Notes: a model not told the origin generated them from the sequence alone. A stretch of 64,000 nucleotides of DNA from Rhodobacteraceae bacterium NBU2976 (GCA_023630215.1 JALPRQ010000001.1:62001-126000); one strand, 5' to 3'; positions 26,580 to 34,978 are shown, counted from the first letter of the stretch. Program-made: numbers and translations.

Positions 26580-26592
26580 GTTACAATGTAAC
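26580..26592. promoter_or_regulatory. Probable Zur operator
   Basis: GTTAC-AAT-GTAAC is a palindrome 13-25 bases before the zur start, followed by TATAAC. It resembles the AT-centred GTTAT/ATAAC sites of alphaproteobacterial Zur and would overlap the promoter, giving autorepression of zur-znuC-znuB. Confidence 0.65.
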
Positions 26593-26613
26593 TATAACGC
26601 TCGGGATCGGAGT

Positions 26614-27318
26614 TCAATCCTCTTTGATACGGTAATGATACGTTCCGCATTCTTGCATCCCTAATGCTTCGTAAAGCGCCCGCGCACCCGCATTATCCGA
26701 TAAGACCACCTGCCCCAGCGTGTCGACGCCATTCGTCATCGCCCAACGTGCAGCGCCTGCCATAATTCGGCGACCCAGACCTTGGCGACGATGGTTTGGA
26801 GATACCTCCAACGCGTGGATCAGGGCGATGTCTTGATCCGCTGCAACAAAGGCCGCGGCCTGCACATCACCAATTGTCAGGCAGATTTTCGGCGCCGTGA
26901 CCCGACGCATCACATCCAGCCGCCCGGTGCCAATGCCCCGCAACGCCCAGAAATCTGCAAGCTCAACAGTTGGGGTTTCCGGACCTTGCACCGCCTCTCC
27001 GGCCATCTGTGCCGTCGGAATGGCATACAGCGTCACCTCATCAAACTTGCGATAGCCATCCGCCGCCAGCCATGCATCCAGCCCGCCGTCACCGTAAAGT
27101 TGGAAGAGCTTGGGCTGACCCATCGCCAGCATCTCTGCCTCTGCCTGTCGTATATCCGCTTCGGTGAAGCATCCCGACAGGCTGGCCGCCGACACGCGCT
27201 TCCCGCCCCCCGCCCCGCGCCGCAGGGTGAACGGACCGCAGGGTCGAAATTCTGCCGCGCTCCAAGTCGCATCCACCGCCGCCATCATGCGGGCGGTATC
27301 CGGGGCAACCCAGCTCAT
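26614..27318 (-). CDS. GNAT-family N-acetyltransferase
   Basis: A 234-residue acetyltransferase. The C-terminal GNAT core is clear: ALEVSPNHRRQGLGRRIM (acetyl-CoA binding, RRQGLG) and LSDNAGARALYEALGMQEC. The N-terminal half is weaker but contains FQLYGDGGLDAWLAADGYR, suggesting a tandem-GNAT origin. The ATG at 27318 overlaps the stop of the upstream dehydrogenase gene (ATGA), which fixes the start. It is the third gene of the ThDP enzyme-dehydrogenase operon. Substrate is unknown. Confidence 0.85.
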   Translation of the reverse strand: MSWVAPDTARMMAAVDATWSAAEFRPCGPFTLRRGAGGGKRVSAASLSGCFTEADIRQAEAEMLAMGQPKLFQLYGDGGLDAWLAADGYRKFDEVTLYAIPTAQMAGEAVQGPETPTVELADFWALRGIGTGRLDVMRRVTAPKICLTIGDVQAAAFVAADQDIALIHALEVSPNHRRQGLGRRIMAGAARWAMTNGVDTLGQVVLSDNAGARALYEALGMQECGTYHYRIKED

Positions 27319-28118
27319 GCGTCGTCTGGATGCGGGGTGGAGGCGAAATAGCCGCCGACGACTTTCTGGTCCAACGCATCCGGATCGCCACGCTCCGTCG
27401 CCGCGAACACCTTGTCGGCAAACCCGTCGGAACTGTCCTGTGGGCGATAGCCGATATGTTCCGCACCCCTGTTCGAAACCGCCCGACGCGCATTGTCCGA
27501 CGTTCCATAAATCACCGAAAAGCCAACACGGGGTGCGAGCAACGCGGCTTCCGCCAGCCGCACGCAATCATCGAACGATAGCCAGCTCCACATCATCCGC
27601 CGGTCCGCAGGTTCGGGAAAGCAGGAACAAATCCGCAGGTTCACAGATTCAATCCCAAACTTGTCCCAATAGAGGCTGCCCAGATCCTCGATAAAACATT
27701 TCGTCATGCCATAGAACGTGTCGGGGCGATGCCGACCGTCAATGCCCACCACGTCTTCGACATTCGCAAACCCCACCGCGTGGATCGAGCTGGCATAGAC
27801 CACCCGCTTGCACCCATTCTGCCGCGCCCCTTCGTAAATCGTATAGGCGGCGGGGCTAGTATCCGTCATGATCTCGTCAAACGTTTGCTCGCGCGGAACC
27901 CCCGCAAAATGCAGGATCGCGTCGCAATCCTCGGTCACCGACATGTTGGCGCGATCCGACAGATCGCACTGGATAATCTCCTCATGCGCCGCCGCCTCTC
28001 CCATTGGTTCGCGGTCCACCAGCCGGATGTGATCCGCCAGATGCCGCAACCCGTGGCGCAGCTTCGTGCCCAGACTGCCCGCCGCGCCGGTGATCAGGAT
28101 ACGGTTGAATTCGCTCAC
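27315..28118 (-). CDS. Uronate-dehydrogenase-like NAD-dependent oxidoreductase
   Basis: A 267-residue short-chain dehydrogenase of extended type. The Rossmann motif is ITGAAGSLGTKLR. QCDLSDRANM, VYASSIHAVGF and the catalytic YGMTK follow, with RICSCFPEPADRRMMWSWLS close to the RIGSC-x-PEP-x-RML pattern of Agrobacterium uronate dehydrogenase, which oxidises galacturonate or glucuronate to the lactone. A role in uronic-acid catabolism is therefore reasonable. Overlaps of 4 bases on both sides tie it to the ThDP enzyme and the acetyltransferase. Confidence 0.85.
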   Translation of the reverse strand: MSEFNRILITGAAGSLGTKLRHGLRHLADHIRLVDREPMGEAAAHEEIIQCDLSDRANMSVTEDCDAILHFAGVPREQTFDEIMTDTSPAAYTIYEGARQNGCKRVVYASSIHAVGFANVEDVVGIDGRHRPDTFYGMTKCFIEDLGSLYWDKFGIESVNLRICSCFPEPADRRMMWSWLSFDDCVRLAEAALLAPRVGFSVIYGTSDNARRAVSNRGAEHIGYRPQDSSDGFADKVFAATERGDPDALDQKVVGGYFASTPHPDDA

Positions 28119-29761
28119 TTCGACCCCTCCCGTATTGCTGAGAGGGTTTTCAGCGGCGTGATGCTTTCAGGGCTGACGATCAGCTCCACCACTGCGCCCG
28201 TTTTGGACGCCAATGCCCGTTCAAAAGCCGCTGGAAAATCCTCTGTCCGTTCGACACGTTCGCCGTGGAAATTATAGGCTTTCGCCAGTGTCACAAAATC
28301 CGGATTCTTGATGTCGGTAAAACTGACGCGGCTGGGATATTCGCGTTCCTGATGCATCCGGATCGTCCCGTAGGTCCCGTTATTCAGGATCAACACTACA
28401 GGCGCGATCCCATGCTGCATCGCCGCGCCCAGCTCTTGCTCGTTCATCTGGAAATCACCGTCACCGGCGACACAAACCACGGTTCGTTCAGGCATCTCGG
28501 CCTTGGCCGCAATCGCGGCAGGCAAACCATAGCCCATCGCCCCCGACTGCGGCGAGAGGTGTCGCGCCTTGTCGCCGAACAGGTAAAATTTTGTGTGCCA
28601 GATCGAAAAGTTCCCTGCGCCGTTGGTGATGATCACATCATCCGGCAACACTGCCATCATCTGATCCATGACGGTCCGCATATCCACGCCACCCGGTTGC
28701 AACGGCACGGTTAGCGACTCTTCAAATCCAACACGCGCATCGTGCCGCCAGGTCGAGGGTTCGCGTCCCAGATCAACCTCTGCCAGCGCCTTGAACAGTT
28801 CGTTTGGTCCCGCCAGTACGGGCAGATCTGCCGTATAAATCTTGTTCAACTCGCTATCCGCACCATAAGTATGGATCAGCGGCGTGGACATTTTCGGTAG
28901 GTCGAACAGTTCGTACCCATCCGTGGTGCACTCGCCGAACCGGATGTTCACGGCAAAGATCAGGTCAGCATCCTTGATCGTCTGCAACGCTTGCGGAAAT
29001 TTCCCCAGCCCAGCATCGCCGACAAAACAGGGCGAATTGTTATCGAGAATATCCTGATAGCGAAACGCGCACATCACCGGGATGTCGTTCGCCTCGACGA
29101 AACGTCGGAAAGCGCGCCGCCCCGCGTCATTCCAACCACCCCCGCCTATGATCGCCAGAGGCCGCGCGGCCGCGCCGAGCAATCTCAGCATCTCCGAAAT
29201 CGATTCGCCCGAGGGCGCGGCCTCGGGCACCACTACGCGCGGTCCCGCCTCCGCCGCCGTCATGTCGCGCAGCACATCTTCGGGCAGGCCAATCACGACC
29301 GGACCAGGACGACCCGATTTCGCCACTGCAAAGGCACGTGCGACGATCTCGGGAATGCGATCCACGCTCTCAATCTCAGTCGCCCATTTCGCAATCGGGC
29401 CAAAGAACGCACGGTAATCGATCTCCTGAAACGCCTCGCGATCCTTCATGCCGGTTTCGACCTGACCGATAAACATCACCATCGGGACAGAACTTTGCAT
29501 CGCCGTATGAATCCCGATCGACGCATTCGTCGCCCCCGGTCCGCGCGTCACGAAACACACACCCGGCTCCCCGGTCAGCTGGCCATGGGCGCACGCCATA
29601 TAGGCCGCACCACCCTCGTTCCGGTTTCCGATCATCTCGATCTCCGGCGTATCATACAGCGCATCGAGCACCGCCAGATAGCTTTCACCGGGCACCCCGA
29701 ATGCGCGGTGAACACCCTGTGCCCGCAAGCAATCGACCAGAACCTGTCCGCCAGTTTTCAT
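28115..29761 (-). CDS. Thiamine-diphosphate-dependent enzyme (acetolactate-synthase-like)
   Basis: A 548-residue ThDP enzyme with the pyrimidine-binding half at the front (FGVPGESYLAVLDAL, RNEGGAAYMACAHG) and the diphosphate-binding motif GDGDFQMN with NN 24 residues later (VVLILNNGTYG). It resembles acetolactate synthase and benzoylformate-decarboxylase-type enzymes, but the operon has no small regulatory subunit and no branched-chain genes, so a catabolic decarboxylase or lyase is more likely. The ATG at 29761 has AGGGAG upstream. It leads a three-gene operon with a uronate-dehydrogenase-like enzyme. Confidence 0.88.
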   Translation of the reverse strand: MKTGGQVLVDCLRAQGVHRAFGVPGESYLAVLDALYDTPEIEMIGNRNEGGAAYMACAHGQLTGEPGVCFVTRGPGATNASIGIHTAMQSSVPMVMFIGQVETGMKDREAFQEIDYRAFFGPIAKWATEIESVDRIPEIVARAFAVAKSGRPGPVVIGLPEDVLRDMTAAEAGPRVVVPEAAPSGESISEMLRLLGAAARPLAIIGGGGWNDAGRRAFRRFVEANDIPVMCAFRYQDILDNNSPCFVGDAGLGKFPQALQTIKDADLIFAVNIRFGECTTDGYELFDLPKMSTPLIHTYGADSELNKIYTADLPVLAGPNELFKALAEVDLGREPSTWRHDARVGFEESLTVPLQPGGVDMRTVMDQMMAVLPDDVIITNGAGNFSIWHTKFYLFGDKARHLSPQSGAMGYGLPAAIAAKAEMPERTVVCVAGDGDFQMNEQELGAAMQHGIAPVVLILNNGTYGTIRMHQEREYPSRVSFTDIKNPDFVTLAKAYNFHGERVERTEDFPAAFERALASKTGAVVELIVSPESITPLKTLSAIREGSK

Positions 29762-29946
29762 GAAATATCTCCCTGTTTGGGAATGATCATATGCCAATCA
29801 GACAGACGCGCAACCGCTGTATCAGGCGCGAAAGCTCTATCGCCAGTTCGCAAACCAACGTGCGCAATATCACTGAACGATACCGTGTTTGCCGCGATCA
29901 TCAGAAACTTAACACCATAGTACTTTTCCGAAAAAGGAGGCTTTCA

Positions 29947-30276
29947 ATGGCGACACGTATCGGAACCATTTGGGCGCAGTACAACAATTGGCACTGGGCG
30001 TCTTTTAATCATATAATTACGGTCCGTCCAAACAATCGCGATATCACGGCAGCTTCTGCGATTACCGGGTTTTCTACGAATAACAAACCAGACGACAAAC
30101 CTTGGCTGATTGTGGGTGCGGCGGGTATCAAACATGTTGTCTCAAATGGTACTTTTGAGGAATTCTCTTCGCTTAAGCCGTATATTCAACGCGACAATGT
30201 GACTGAAATTAGATTTCAAGTTTTTTCATTCGAGGCCACGACAGTCGCGCATCAAAAAATTGATTATTGGAATTGA
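29947..30276 (+). CDS. Hypothetical protein, no family recognised
   Basis: A 109-residue protein with a perfect AGGAGG ribosome site seven bases before its ATG. It has no signal peptide or membrane segment and is rich in Asn, Thr and aromatic residues (WAQYNNWHWASFNH, ending HQKIDYWN). Its composition is more AT-rich than the operon before it. Only four bases separate its stop from the next ATG, so the two unknown genes form one unit. I can name no homologue; the alternating polar and hydrophobic pattern suggests a small beta-rich soluble protein. Confidence 0.75.
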   Translation: MATRIGTIWAQYNNWHWASFNHIITVRPNNRDITAASAITGFSTNNKPDDKPWLIVGAAGIKHVVSNGTFEEFSSLKPYIQRDNVTEIRFQVFSFEATTVAHQKIDYWN

Positions 30277-30280
30277 TCCC

Positions 30281-30610
30281 ATGACAGAACACATTGAAAT
30301 CGTCCGAACCGGAGTTGTCCTTGCCTTTGATGCCGATACCGGTGAACCCCTGCTCGTGAACGAGATTTACGAAGAAGTCATACCAGATAACCCAACCTAT
30401 AGTCGGGACCCGATAGACGCGGATCGCGCCTATGTCGAGGCCGAGGCACGGCGCTCTTACGGGTCGCGGAATATCGACATCATCGCCGTCGCAAGCAACG
30501 ATCTGGACATATCCGAAGATGTGCCCGTCGAATGGAGCGTGGACATTCCGTCCCGACGACTTGTTCAACGCGAAGTTACGATCCCGCTGGTTCCGAACCC
30601 GGACTACTAA
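30281..30610 (+). CDS. Hypothetical protein, second gene of unknown pair
   Basis: A 109-residue acidic protein, the same length as its upstream partner but unlike it in sequence. It opens with EIVRTGVVLAFDADTGEPLL, contains DPIDADRAYVEAEARRSYG and ends IPLVPNPDY. No signal peptide, membrane helix or known motif is seen. The ATG at 30281 is preferred to a TTG seven codons earlier, which lies inside the previous gene. Close spacing suggests translation coupled to the preceding gene. Function unknown. Confidence 0.72.
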   Translation: MTEHIEIVRTGVVLAFDADTGEPLLVNEIYEEVIPDNPTYSRDPIDADRAYVEAEARRSYGSRNIDIIAVASNDLDISEDVPVEWSVDIPSRRLVQREVTIPLVPNPDY

Positions 30611-30644
30611 GACAGGCGGTGTTGTCCGGCCGATTCTGGTAATG

Positions 30645-31076
30645 TCAGCTGTGAAGCGCGGGGCCCATCGCCGCCGTCAGATCGGCTAGTGTTTTCGTCC
30701 GAAGCCGTTCGACGAAAACCGCCTCGGCCTCACTTACAGCAAGGGTTACCGTCTCCTCCATCGCGGTGCGGATCGCGCAACCGGGCGGAGTGTCGGGACC
30801 TTTGCCCGCGGGTTTCAGGTAGGGTTCGCCGAGCGCCAGATAGACCTCCGCCACGCTGATATCCTCAGGCGCTTTCGCCAGCCGCCAACCGCCCGCATGG
30901 CCCTTTTCCGACGTCAGCAACCCGGCTTCACGCAGCGACCCCAACACCCGGCGCACCACCACCGGATTTGTGTGGTGGAATTGGGCAATAAAGTCCGAGG
31001 TCATTGGCCGATCCTGCGTCACCGCCATGTGCCCCAACGTATGCAGCGCGAGGGAAAGCTTGCTGTTCTGTTTCAT
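30645..31076 (-). CDS. Rrf2-family transcriptional regulator
   Basis: A 143-residue Rrf2-type regulator. The winged helix spans SKLSLALHTLGHMAV, TSDFIAQFHHTNPVVVRRVL and the wing EKGHAGGWRLAKAPEDISV. Iron-sulfur members such as IscR and NsrR have three Cys in the middle; here a single Cys remains (PPGCAIRTAM), so a cluster is unlikely and a thiol or unknown signal is more probable. It is divergent from a thioredoxin-reductase-like flavoprotein gene, which it probably controls. The open frame upstream of 31076 runs into that gene's coding region. Confidence 0.88.
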   Translation of the reverse strand: MKQNSKLSLALHTLGHMAVTQDRPMTSDFIAQFHHTNPVVVRRVLGSLREAGLLTSEKGHAGGWRLAKAPEDISVAEVYLALGEPYLKPAGKGPDTPPGCAIRTAMEETVTLAVSEAEAVFVERLRTKTLADLTAAMGPALHS

Positions 31077-31093
31077 GTAACCTATATAGTTAC
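31077..31093. promoter_or_regulatory. Inverted repeat between Rrf2 gene and flavoprotein gene
   Basis: GTAAC-CTATATA-GTTAC touches the start codon of the Rrf2-family gene and lies 30 bases before the flavoprotein start. It is well placed to be the Rrf2 operator over both divergent promoters; the role is inferred from position and symmetry. Confidence 0.5.
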
Positions 31094-31122
31094 GTGATTC
31101 TGCAAACACAAGGAAATCCCGC

Positions 31123-32034
31123 ATGTCCGAACCCATTTTCGACGTCGCCGTCATCGGCGGCAGCTTCGCCGGTCTGACCGCCACGCTCCACCTCGCCCGC
31201 GCCCGCAAGTCCGTCGCCCTCTTCGACAACGGCAAAACCCGCAACCGGTTTTCGGCACACGCGCATAATTTCCTTGGACAGGACGGCAAAGCCCCGTCCG
31301 CAATCCGTATGGCGGGTCGCGAGAATGTACTGGCCTATCCGTCCGTGACGCTGTTCGAAGACACGGTCACAGACGTCACCAATGACGACCTGTTCACCCT
31401 CCACGCCAATCAAACCATCCGCGCCCGCCGCCTGATCCTCGCACACGGGATGCGTGACCTGCTGCCCGCGATCCCCGGCCTGTCCGATTGCTGGGGAAAG
31501 TCCGCCATCGCCTGCCCGTTCTGCGACGGGTTCGAAAAGGCGGACGCGCCGACCGGATTTTTGCTGACCGATCCCAACATGGCTGAACATGTTCTGATGC
31601 TACAAAACTGGTCGTCCGACATGATGCTGTTCACAAATGACCTTAGCTTGACCGACGATGTGCGCGTGAACCTGACTGCCAAGGGCATCGCGGTGAAAGA
31701 CGGCACTGTCACAAGCATACGGCATGAAAACGGCCAGATCACGCATCTGGTCCTTGATACGGGAGAGGCCGTTGCGCGTGCGACCCTCTACCTCGCCTCG
31801 CCGTTCGAACTCAGCTCCGATATCGGCCCGAAACTGGGATGCGAACTGGTCGAAACACCGTTCGGCAGCCACCTGAAGGTAGATGCCATGATGCGCACCT
31901 CCGTCCCGAACGTCTTTGCTGCTGGGGATGTTACGCGGCAAATGTTTGGTGCAAATTTTGCCGTAGCCGATGGGGCGATGGCAGGCAGTGCCTGCGTCCA
32001 TTCGCTGATCTTTGATCAGGCCAGTGCAGCATAG
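31123..32034 (+). CDS. NAD(P)/FAD-dependent oxidoreductase (thioredoxin-reductase-like)
   Basis: A 303-residue flavoprotein with the thioredoxin-reductase fold: FAD motif VIGGSFAGLTATLHLARA at the front, redox-type CPFCDGFE near residue 130 and the second FAD motif NVFAAGDVTRQ near 265. The CPFCDG form, not CATC, places it in the group of low-molecular-weight disulfide oxidases and reductases (GliT/HlmI-like and bacterial relatives), where the partner may be a small thiol. The central NAD(P) domain looks reduced (no GxGxxA visible), hinting at oxidase rather than reductase chemistry. Divergent from the Rrf2 regulator. Confidence 0.87.
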   Translation: MSEPIFDVAVIGGSFAGLTATLHLARARKSVALFDNGKTRNRFSAHAHNFLGQDGKAPSAIRMAGRENVLAYPSVTLFEDTVTDVTNDDLFTLHANQTIRARRLILAHGMRDLLPAIPGLSDCWGKSAIACPFCDGFEKADAPTGFLLTDPNMAEHVLMLQNWSSDMMLFTNDLSLTDDVRVNLTAKGIAVKDGTVTSIRHENGQITHLVLDTGEAVARATLYLASPFELSSDIGPKLGCELVETPFGSHLKVDAMMRTSVPNVFAAGDVTRQMFGANFAVADGAMAGSACVHSLIFDQASAA

Positions 32035-32122
32035 GCACATAAACGTAACCAACAGACAAAAAGGTACTTCCTTGATTTGATCCGGCAAAGCGCTAGCTTT
32101 CCTGTCAGCGAAAGGACACACA

Positions 32123-32605
32123 ATGTCAGACACACCGATTGCCGCTGGCGCCCGCGTTGGCCACATACACCTGAAGGTCGCGGACCTTGACCGCGCCATC
32201 GGCTTCTACTCCGGCGTGCTGGGGTTCGAGTTGCAACAGAAATTCGGCACCCAAGCGGCGTTCCTGTCCGCAGGCGGCTACCACCACCATATCGGCCTGA
32301 ACACGTGGGAGAGCCTTGGATCAACGCCCCCACCCCCGGGTCACACGGGCCTTTACCACACCGCATTTCTGTATCCAACTCGTGCCGATCTTGCCGATGC
32401 CGTCCGTCGCGTCATCAATTCTGGACTAAAATTCACCGGGGCAGCGGATCACGGTGTGTCCGAGGCGCTTTACCTCGACGATCCCGACGGCAACGGGGTA
32501 GAGCTGTATTGGGATAAGCCCGAAGACCAATGGCCGCGCGATGCCGAGGGCAACCTGAAAATGGTGAATGCACCGTTGGATTTCGAAGGGCTGATGAAGG
32601 AATAA
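32123..32605 (+). CDS. VOC-family protein (glyoxalase/extradiol-dioxygenase-like)
   Basis: A 160-residue single VOC module: GHIHLKVADLDRAIGFYSGV at the start and LYLDDPDGNGVELYWDKP near residue 120. The metal ligands of the fold are suggested by His in GHIHL and Glu in GVELYW, with HTAFLYP as the third site. It resembles the CatE/YfiE-type half of catechol-2,3-dioxygenase but as one short domain, so it may be a dioxygenase-like or resistance-type protein. Starts 88 bases after the flavoprotein gene on the same strand, so co-transcription is possible. Confidence 0.86.
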   Translation: MSDTPIAAGARVGHIHLKVADLDRAIGFYSGVLGFELQQKFGTQAAFLSAGGYHHHIGLNTWESLGSTPPPPGHTGLYHTAFLYPTRADLADAVRRVINSGLKFTGAADHGVSEALYLDDPDGNGVELYWDKPEDQWPRDAEGNLKMVNAPLDFEGLMKE

Positions 32606-32702
32606 TCCTACGGCCACACCCACAATTTCCGGGGTCTTGTTATCGATAATTACGGGATGGTTGTGTAATGATCGTCATGGCGGCTGCGTTTTAGGGGACG
32701 AC

Positions 32703-33092
32703 CTAGTCGACCTTCCCGGAAAATACCTTCACCTCTCGCAGGTCACTGTCCAAACTTTCGTTGATTTTGCGCTTTTCCGCAGCCCTTTGATCGTTCAGCT
32801 TGTAAACACTGCGCGCCATTGCAATGAATTTGTCGTCAAAAATTTTGACCGTTTCTGCCGCGCGCAAGTCGTCCTCAACTTCCCAGAGCGCGGCGTTGAT
32901 CCGACGCAGTGCCGCGAACGGCTCGGAAATCGACTCACCATCAATTTGTGACAAGGTCGCCATCAGACCATCAATTTCCACCTGCACCTTATCCTGCAAA
33001 GCACCTTCCGGAATATGTGCGCGCTTTAGCTCCAGAATTGTGACACGGTCGACGATCTCACCCCACGAGACTTCAATCATTGGGTTTGGCAT
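32703..33092 (-). CDS. DUF6165 family protein
   Basis: A 129-residue soluble protein of DUF6165. The family pattern is visible: IEVSWGEIVDRVTILELK at the start, then LRRINAALWEVEDDLRAAE and LNDQRAAEKRKINESL. It is mostly helical and of unknown function; members often sit beside glycosyltransferases and TPR proteins, as here. It overlaps the 3' end of the TPR-glycosyltransferase gene by 20 bases in another frame, so expression is coupled. Confidence 0.78.
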   Translation of the reverse strand: MPNPMIEVSWGEIVDRVTILELKRAHIPEGALQDKVQVEIDGLMATLSQIDGESISEPFAALRRINAALWEVEDDLRAAETVKIFDDKFIAMARSVYKLNDQRAAEKRKINESLDSDLREVKVFSGKVD

Positions 33093-34641
33093 GTGCTTTC
33101 CTTCGTAAAATTTCAGTCACCACCTGCTCCACAGGTTCCTCCCATTTGCCGGCAGTTTGCTGGAAAAACAGCGTCAAATCCTGATACCACACATCTCCAC
33201 ACCCCCCTAACAGCCAACGCCAGTCGGGCACTTGCTTCAGCAGTAACAAAACCGGACGGCCAAGCGCACCAGCGACATGAGCTGTCGATGTGTCGGTGGT
33301 CACCACCATATCCAGATTTTCCATGATCGCGACCGTATCCAAAAACGCGCCGCGCGGTTCGGTATCCGTCTCGCCCAGACACTCGATTTCCATGCCGGGA
33401 TTGTCGTCAATCTGCTCGATCCCAAACCCTTTCTGAAGCGAGATCAGGCGCACACCGTCAATCTTTGCCAACGGTTGCAACTTCGACAAAGGGATAGAGC
33501 GCCCGATATCCACGATTGACTGTGCATTCCCCTGCCAGCAAATGCCGATTTTAAGGCCGTGCGTTCCAATCTCGTTCTTCCAACGTTTCACGCGCTCTGG
33601 GTCCGCCACAAGATAAGGCGAAGACGCCAGATCCTTGACGCTCGAATGGCCCAGAACGACTGGCAAATTCGACAACATTTCCAAAAAATCAAATTCCGTC
33701 CGATCAGACAGTTTGTCGTGCAGATGCAATTCCGGAATGGCCGCATGAACAAGCTTATGCAACGGTTTGCGCAAATTGACATGCAACTCGGACACAATGG
33801 GCACCAACGGTTTCAAGAAGCGCAAGAACTGAATAACGTCTCCGATCCCCTGATCAGCCATCACAAATAGTGATCGGCCCTCAAGTTCGGACAATCCAGT
33901 AGGCCGCGGTGGGTCGGCTTCGGTAAACATTTCGCGACCATAGTCGCGCATCGCATAATTCTTCCAACCCTCGAAAATCTCGCCATTCGCCAATTGTCGA
34001 ACACCTAATGCGAGTCGCACATTCTTGGACTCGGGGGATTTCAACAGCGCGGTTTTCAGGCCCTCGATACCCGCGTCTAACGTGCCATTCTTATAGTCCA
34101 GGCTGGCCTGCGCCATGTAAGTAATGGGATCGTCGGGAAAGTGACGGCGAAGCTTTTCGATCCACGCCTCGGCCCGGGGTGTGTCGGCGCAGTGAATGTA
34201 ATTAAGCGATAATGTTTTCAGTATGTCCGGATCATCATTCGATGTCGCAAGTGCCGTCTCACACCATTGCATCCCAATTTCCCATTGCCCGACACCGATT
34301 TCGGACAGGGCCAACAACGCCATTGACTGTGGATCGTTTGGCTGAAGGCTCATCAATGCGGCGGCAAGCGGTCCGGCATCTTTCGGGCGATTAAGGCTCA
34401 GATAAAGTTGCGCCAAAAGCTTGCGTGCGCCAACATGTTTCGAGTCAAGACGACAGATAAGCAACAACAACCGCTCGGCGCGTTTGGTGTCTTTCTGCCG
34501 TAATGACACTTGTGCGAGCTTAAACTGCGCATCAATTTTCCCGGGACGTTGCTTTACCAACGCCTCTAATTCTTTTTGCAGTTCCGACAGCTCAGCAGAA
34601 CTCAGGTCGGACAATTCATTACCAATCAGGTCAGAATTCAT
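33073..34641 (-). CDS. TPR-repeat protein with C-terminal glycosyltransferase-9-like domain
   Basis: A 522-residue two-part protein. Residues 15-230 are tetratricopeptide repeats (LLLICRLDSKHVGARKLLAQ, GQWEIGMQWCETALATSNDD). The C-terminal half reads like a heptosyltransferase-type fold: FVMADQGIGDVIQFLRFLKP, IGICWQGNAQSI and VVTTDTSTAHVAGALGRPVL. Such fusions are common in alphaproteobacteria and are assumed to add sugar to proteins or surface polymers. It is followed by DUF6165 with an overlap. The ATG at 34641 is used; a GTG just ahead is less likely. Confidence 0.85.
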   Translation of the reverse strand: MNSDLIGNELSDLSSAELSELQKELEALVKQRPGKIDAQFKLAQVSLRQKDTKRAERLLLLICRLDSKHVGARKLLAQLYLSLNRPKDAGPLAAALMSLQPNDPQSMALLALSEIGVGQWEIGMQWCETALATSNDDPDILKTLSLNYIHCADTPRAEAWIEKLRRHFPDDPITYMAQASLDYKNGTLDAGIEGLKTALLKSPESKNVRLALGVRQLANGEIFEGWKNYAMRDYGREMFTEADPPRPTGLSELEGRSLFVMADQGIGDVIQFLRFLKPLVPIVSELHVNLRKPLHKLVHAAIPELHLHDKLSDRTEFDFLEMLSNLPVVLGHSSVKDLASSPYLVADPERVKRWKNEIGTHGLKIGICWQGNAQSIVDIGRSIPLSKLQPLAKIDGVRLISLQKGFGIEQIDDNPGMEIECLGETDTEPRGAFLDTVAIMENLDMVVTTDTSTAHVAGALGRPVLLLLKQVPDWRWLLGGCGDVWYQDLTLFFQQTAGKWEEPVEQVVTEILRRKAHAKPND

Positions 34642-34677
34642 CACCGAACCTTCGACAATTTGCGTAGTGCAAATATG

Positions 34678-34702
34678 AAAAGTACCCCAAAAAGGGGTAC
34701 TT
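34678..34702 (-). terminator. Intrinsic terminator of the small membrane-protein gene
   Basis: A 9-bp stem AAGTACCCC/GGGGTACTT with a five-base loop lies 37 bases after the small gene's stop on the minus strand and is followed by TTTT. It separates that gene from the TPR-glycosyltransferase gene downstream. Confidence 0.8.
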
Positions 34703-34738
34703 ATCTACGTCATCAAGACTTCACGATATGTGGGCTTA

Positions 34739-34978
34739 TTACAATGTCGAGAAGGTCGTAATGGTTGTGAGGGTGCCCCCATCATCACTGTCAGAACTGG
34801 AAATCGCCAGAGCGATAAGACCAATTGCGATCAGCGGGATAATCCATGCGCCCGAGCTACCCATCGGCGCGTCATCGACAACCATCGTTTCAACCGGTGC
34901 GGTATAGACCAAGCTACCAGCGGATGCCGCTGTCGCAGAAATAGTAGCCGCAATAGGTGCGATGAAACTGGTTTTCAT
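34739..34978 (-). CDS. Small exported membrane-anchored protein
   Basis: A 79-residue protein of a type often seen in Rhodobacterales but without assigned function. A signal peptide (MKTSFIAPIAATISATAASA) is followed by a short linker with PMGSSGAW and one hydrophobic helix WIIPLIAIGLIALAI, then an acidic serine-rich tail SSSDSDDGG. The ATG at 34978 has TGAGGAA eight bases ahead. It has its own terminator, so it is a single-gene unit, divergent from the methyltransferase gene. Confidence 0.8.
   Translation of the reverse strand: MKTSFIAPIAATISATAASAGSLVYTAPVETMVVDDAPMGSSGAWIIPLIAIGLIALAISSSDSDDGGTLTTITTFSTL

Noticed and set aside
32606-32702. Possible small gene or terminator between the VOC and DUF6165 genes
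   Set aside because: No ribosome site with a credible frame and no stem with a T-run was found; it is just the gap between convergent genes.
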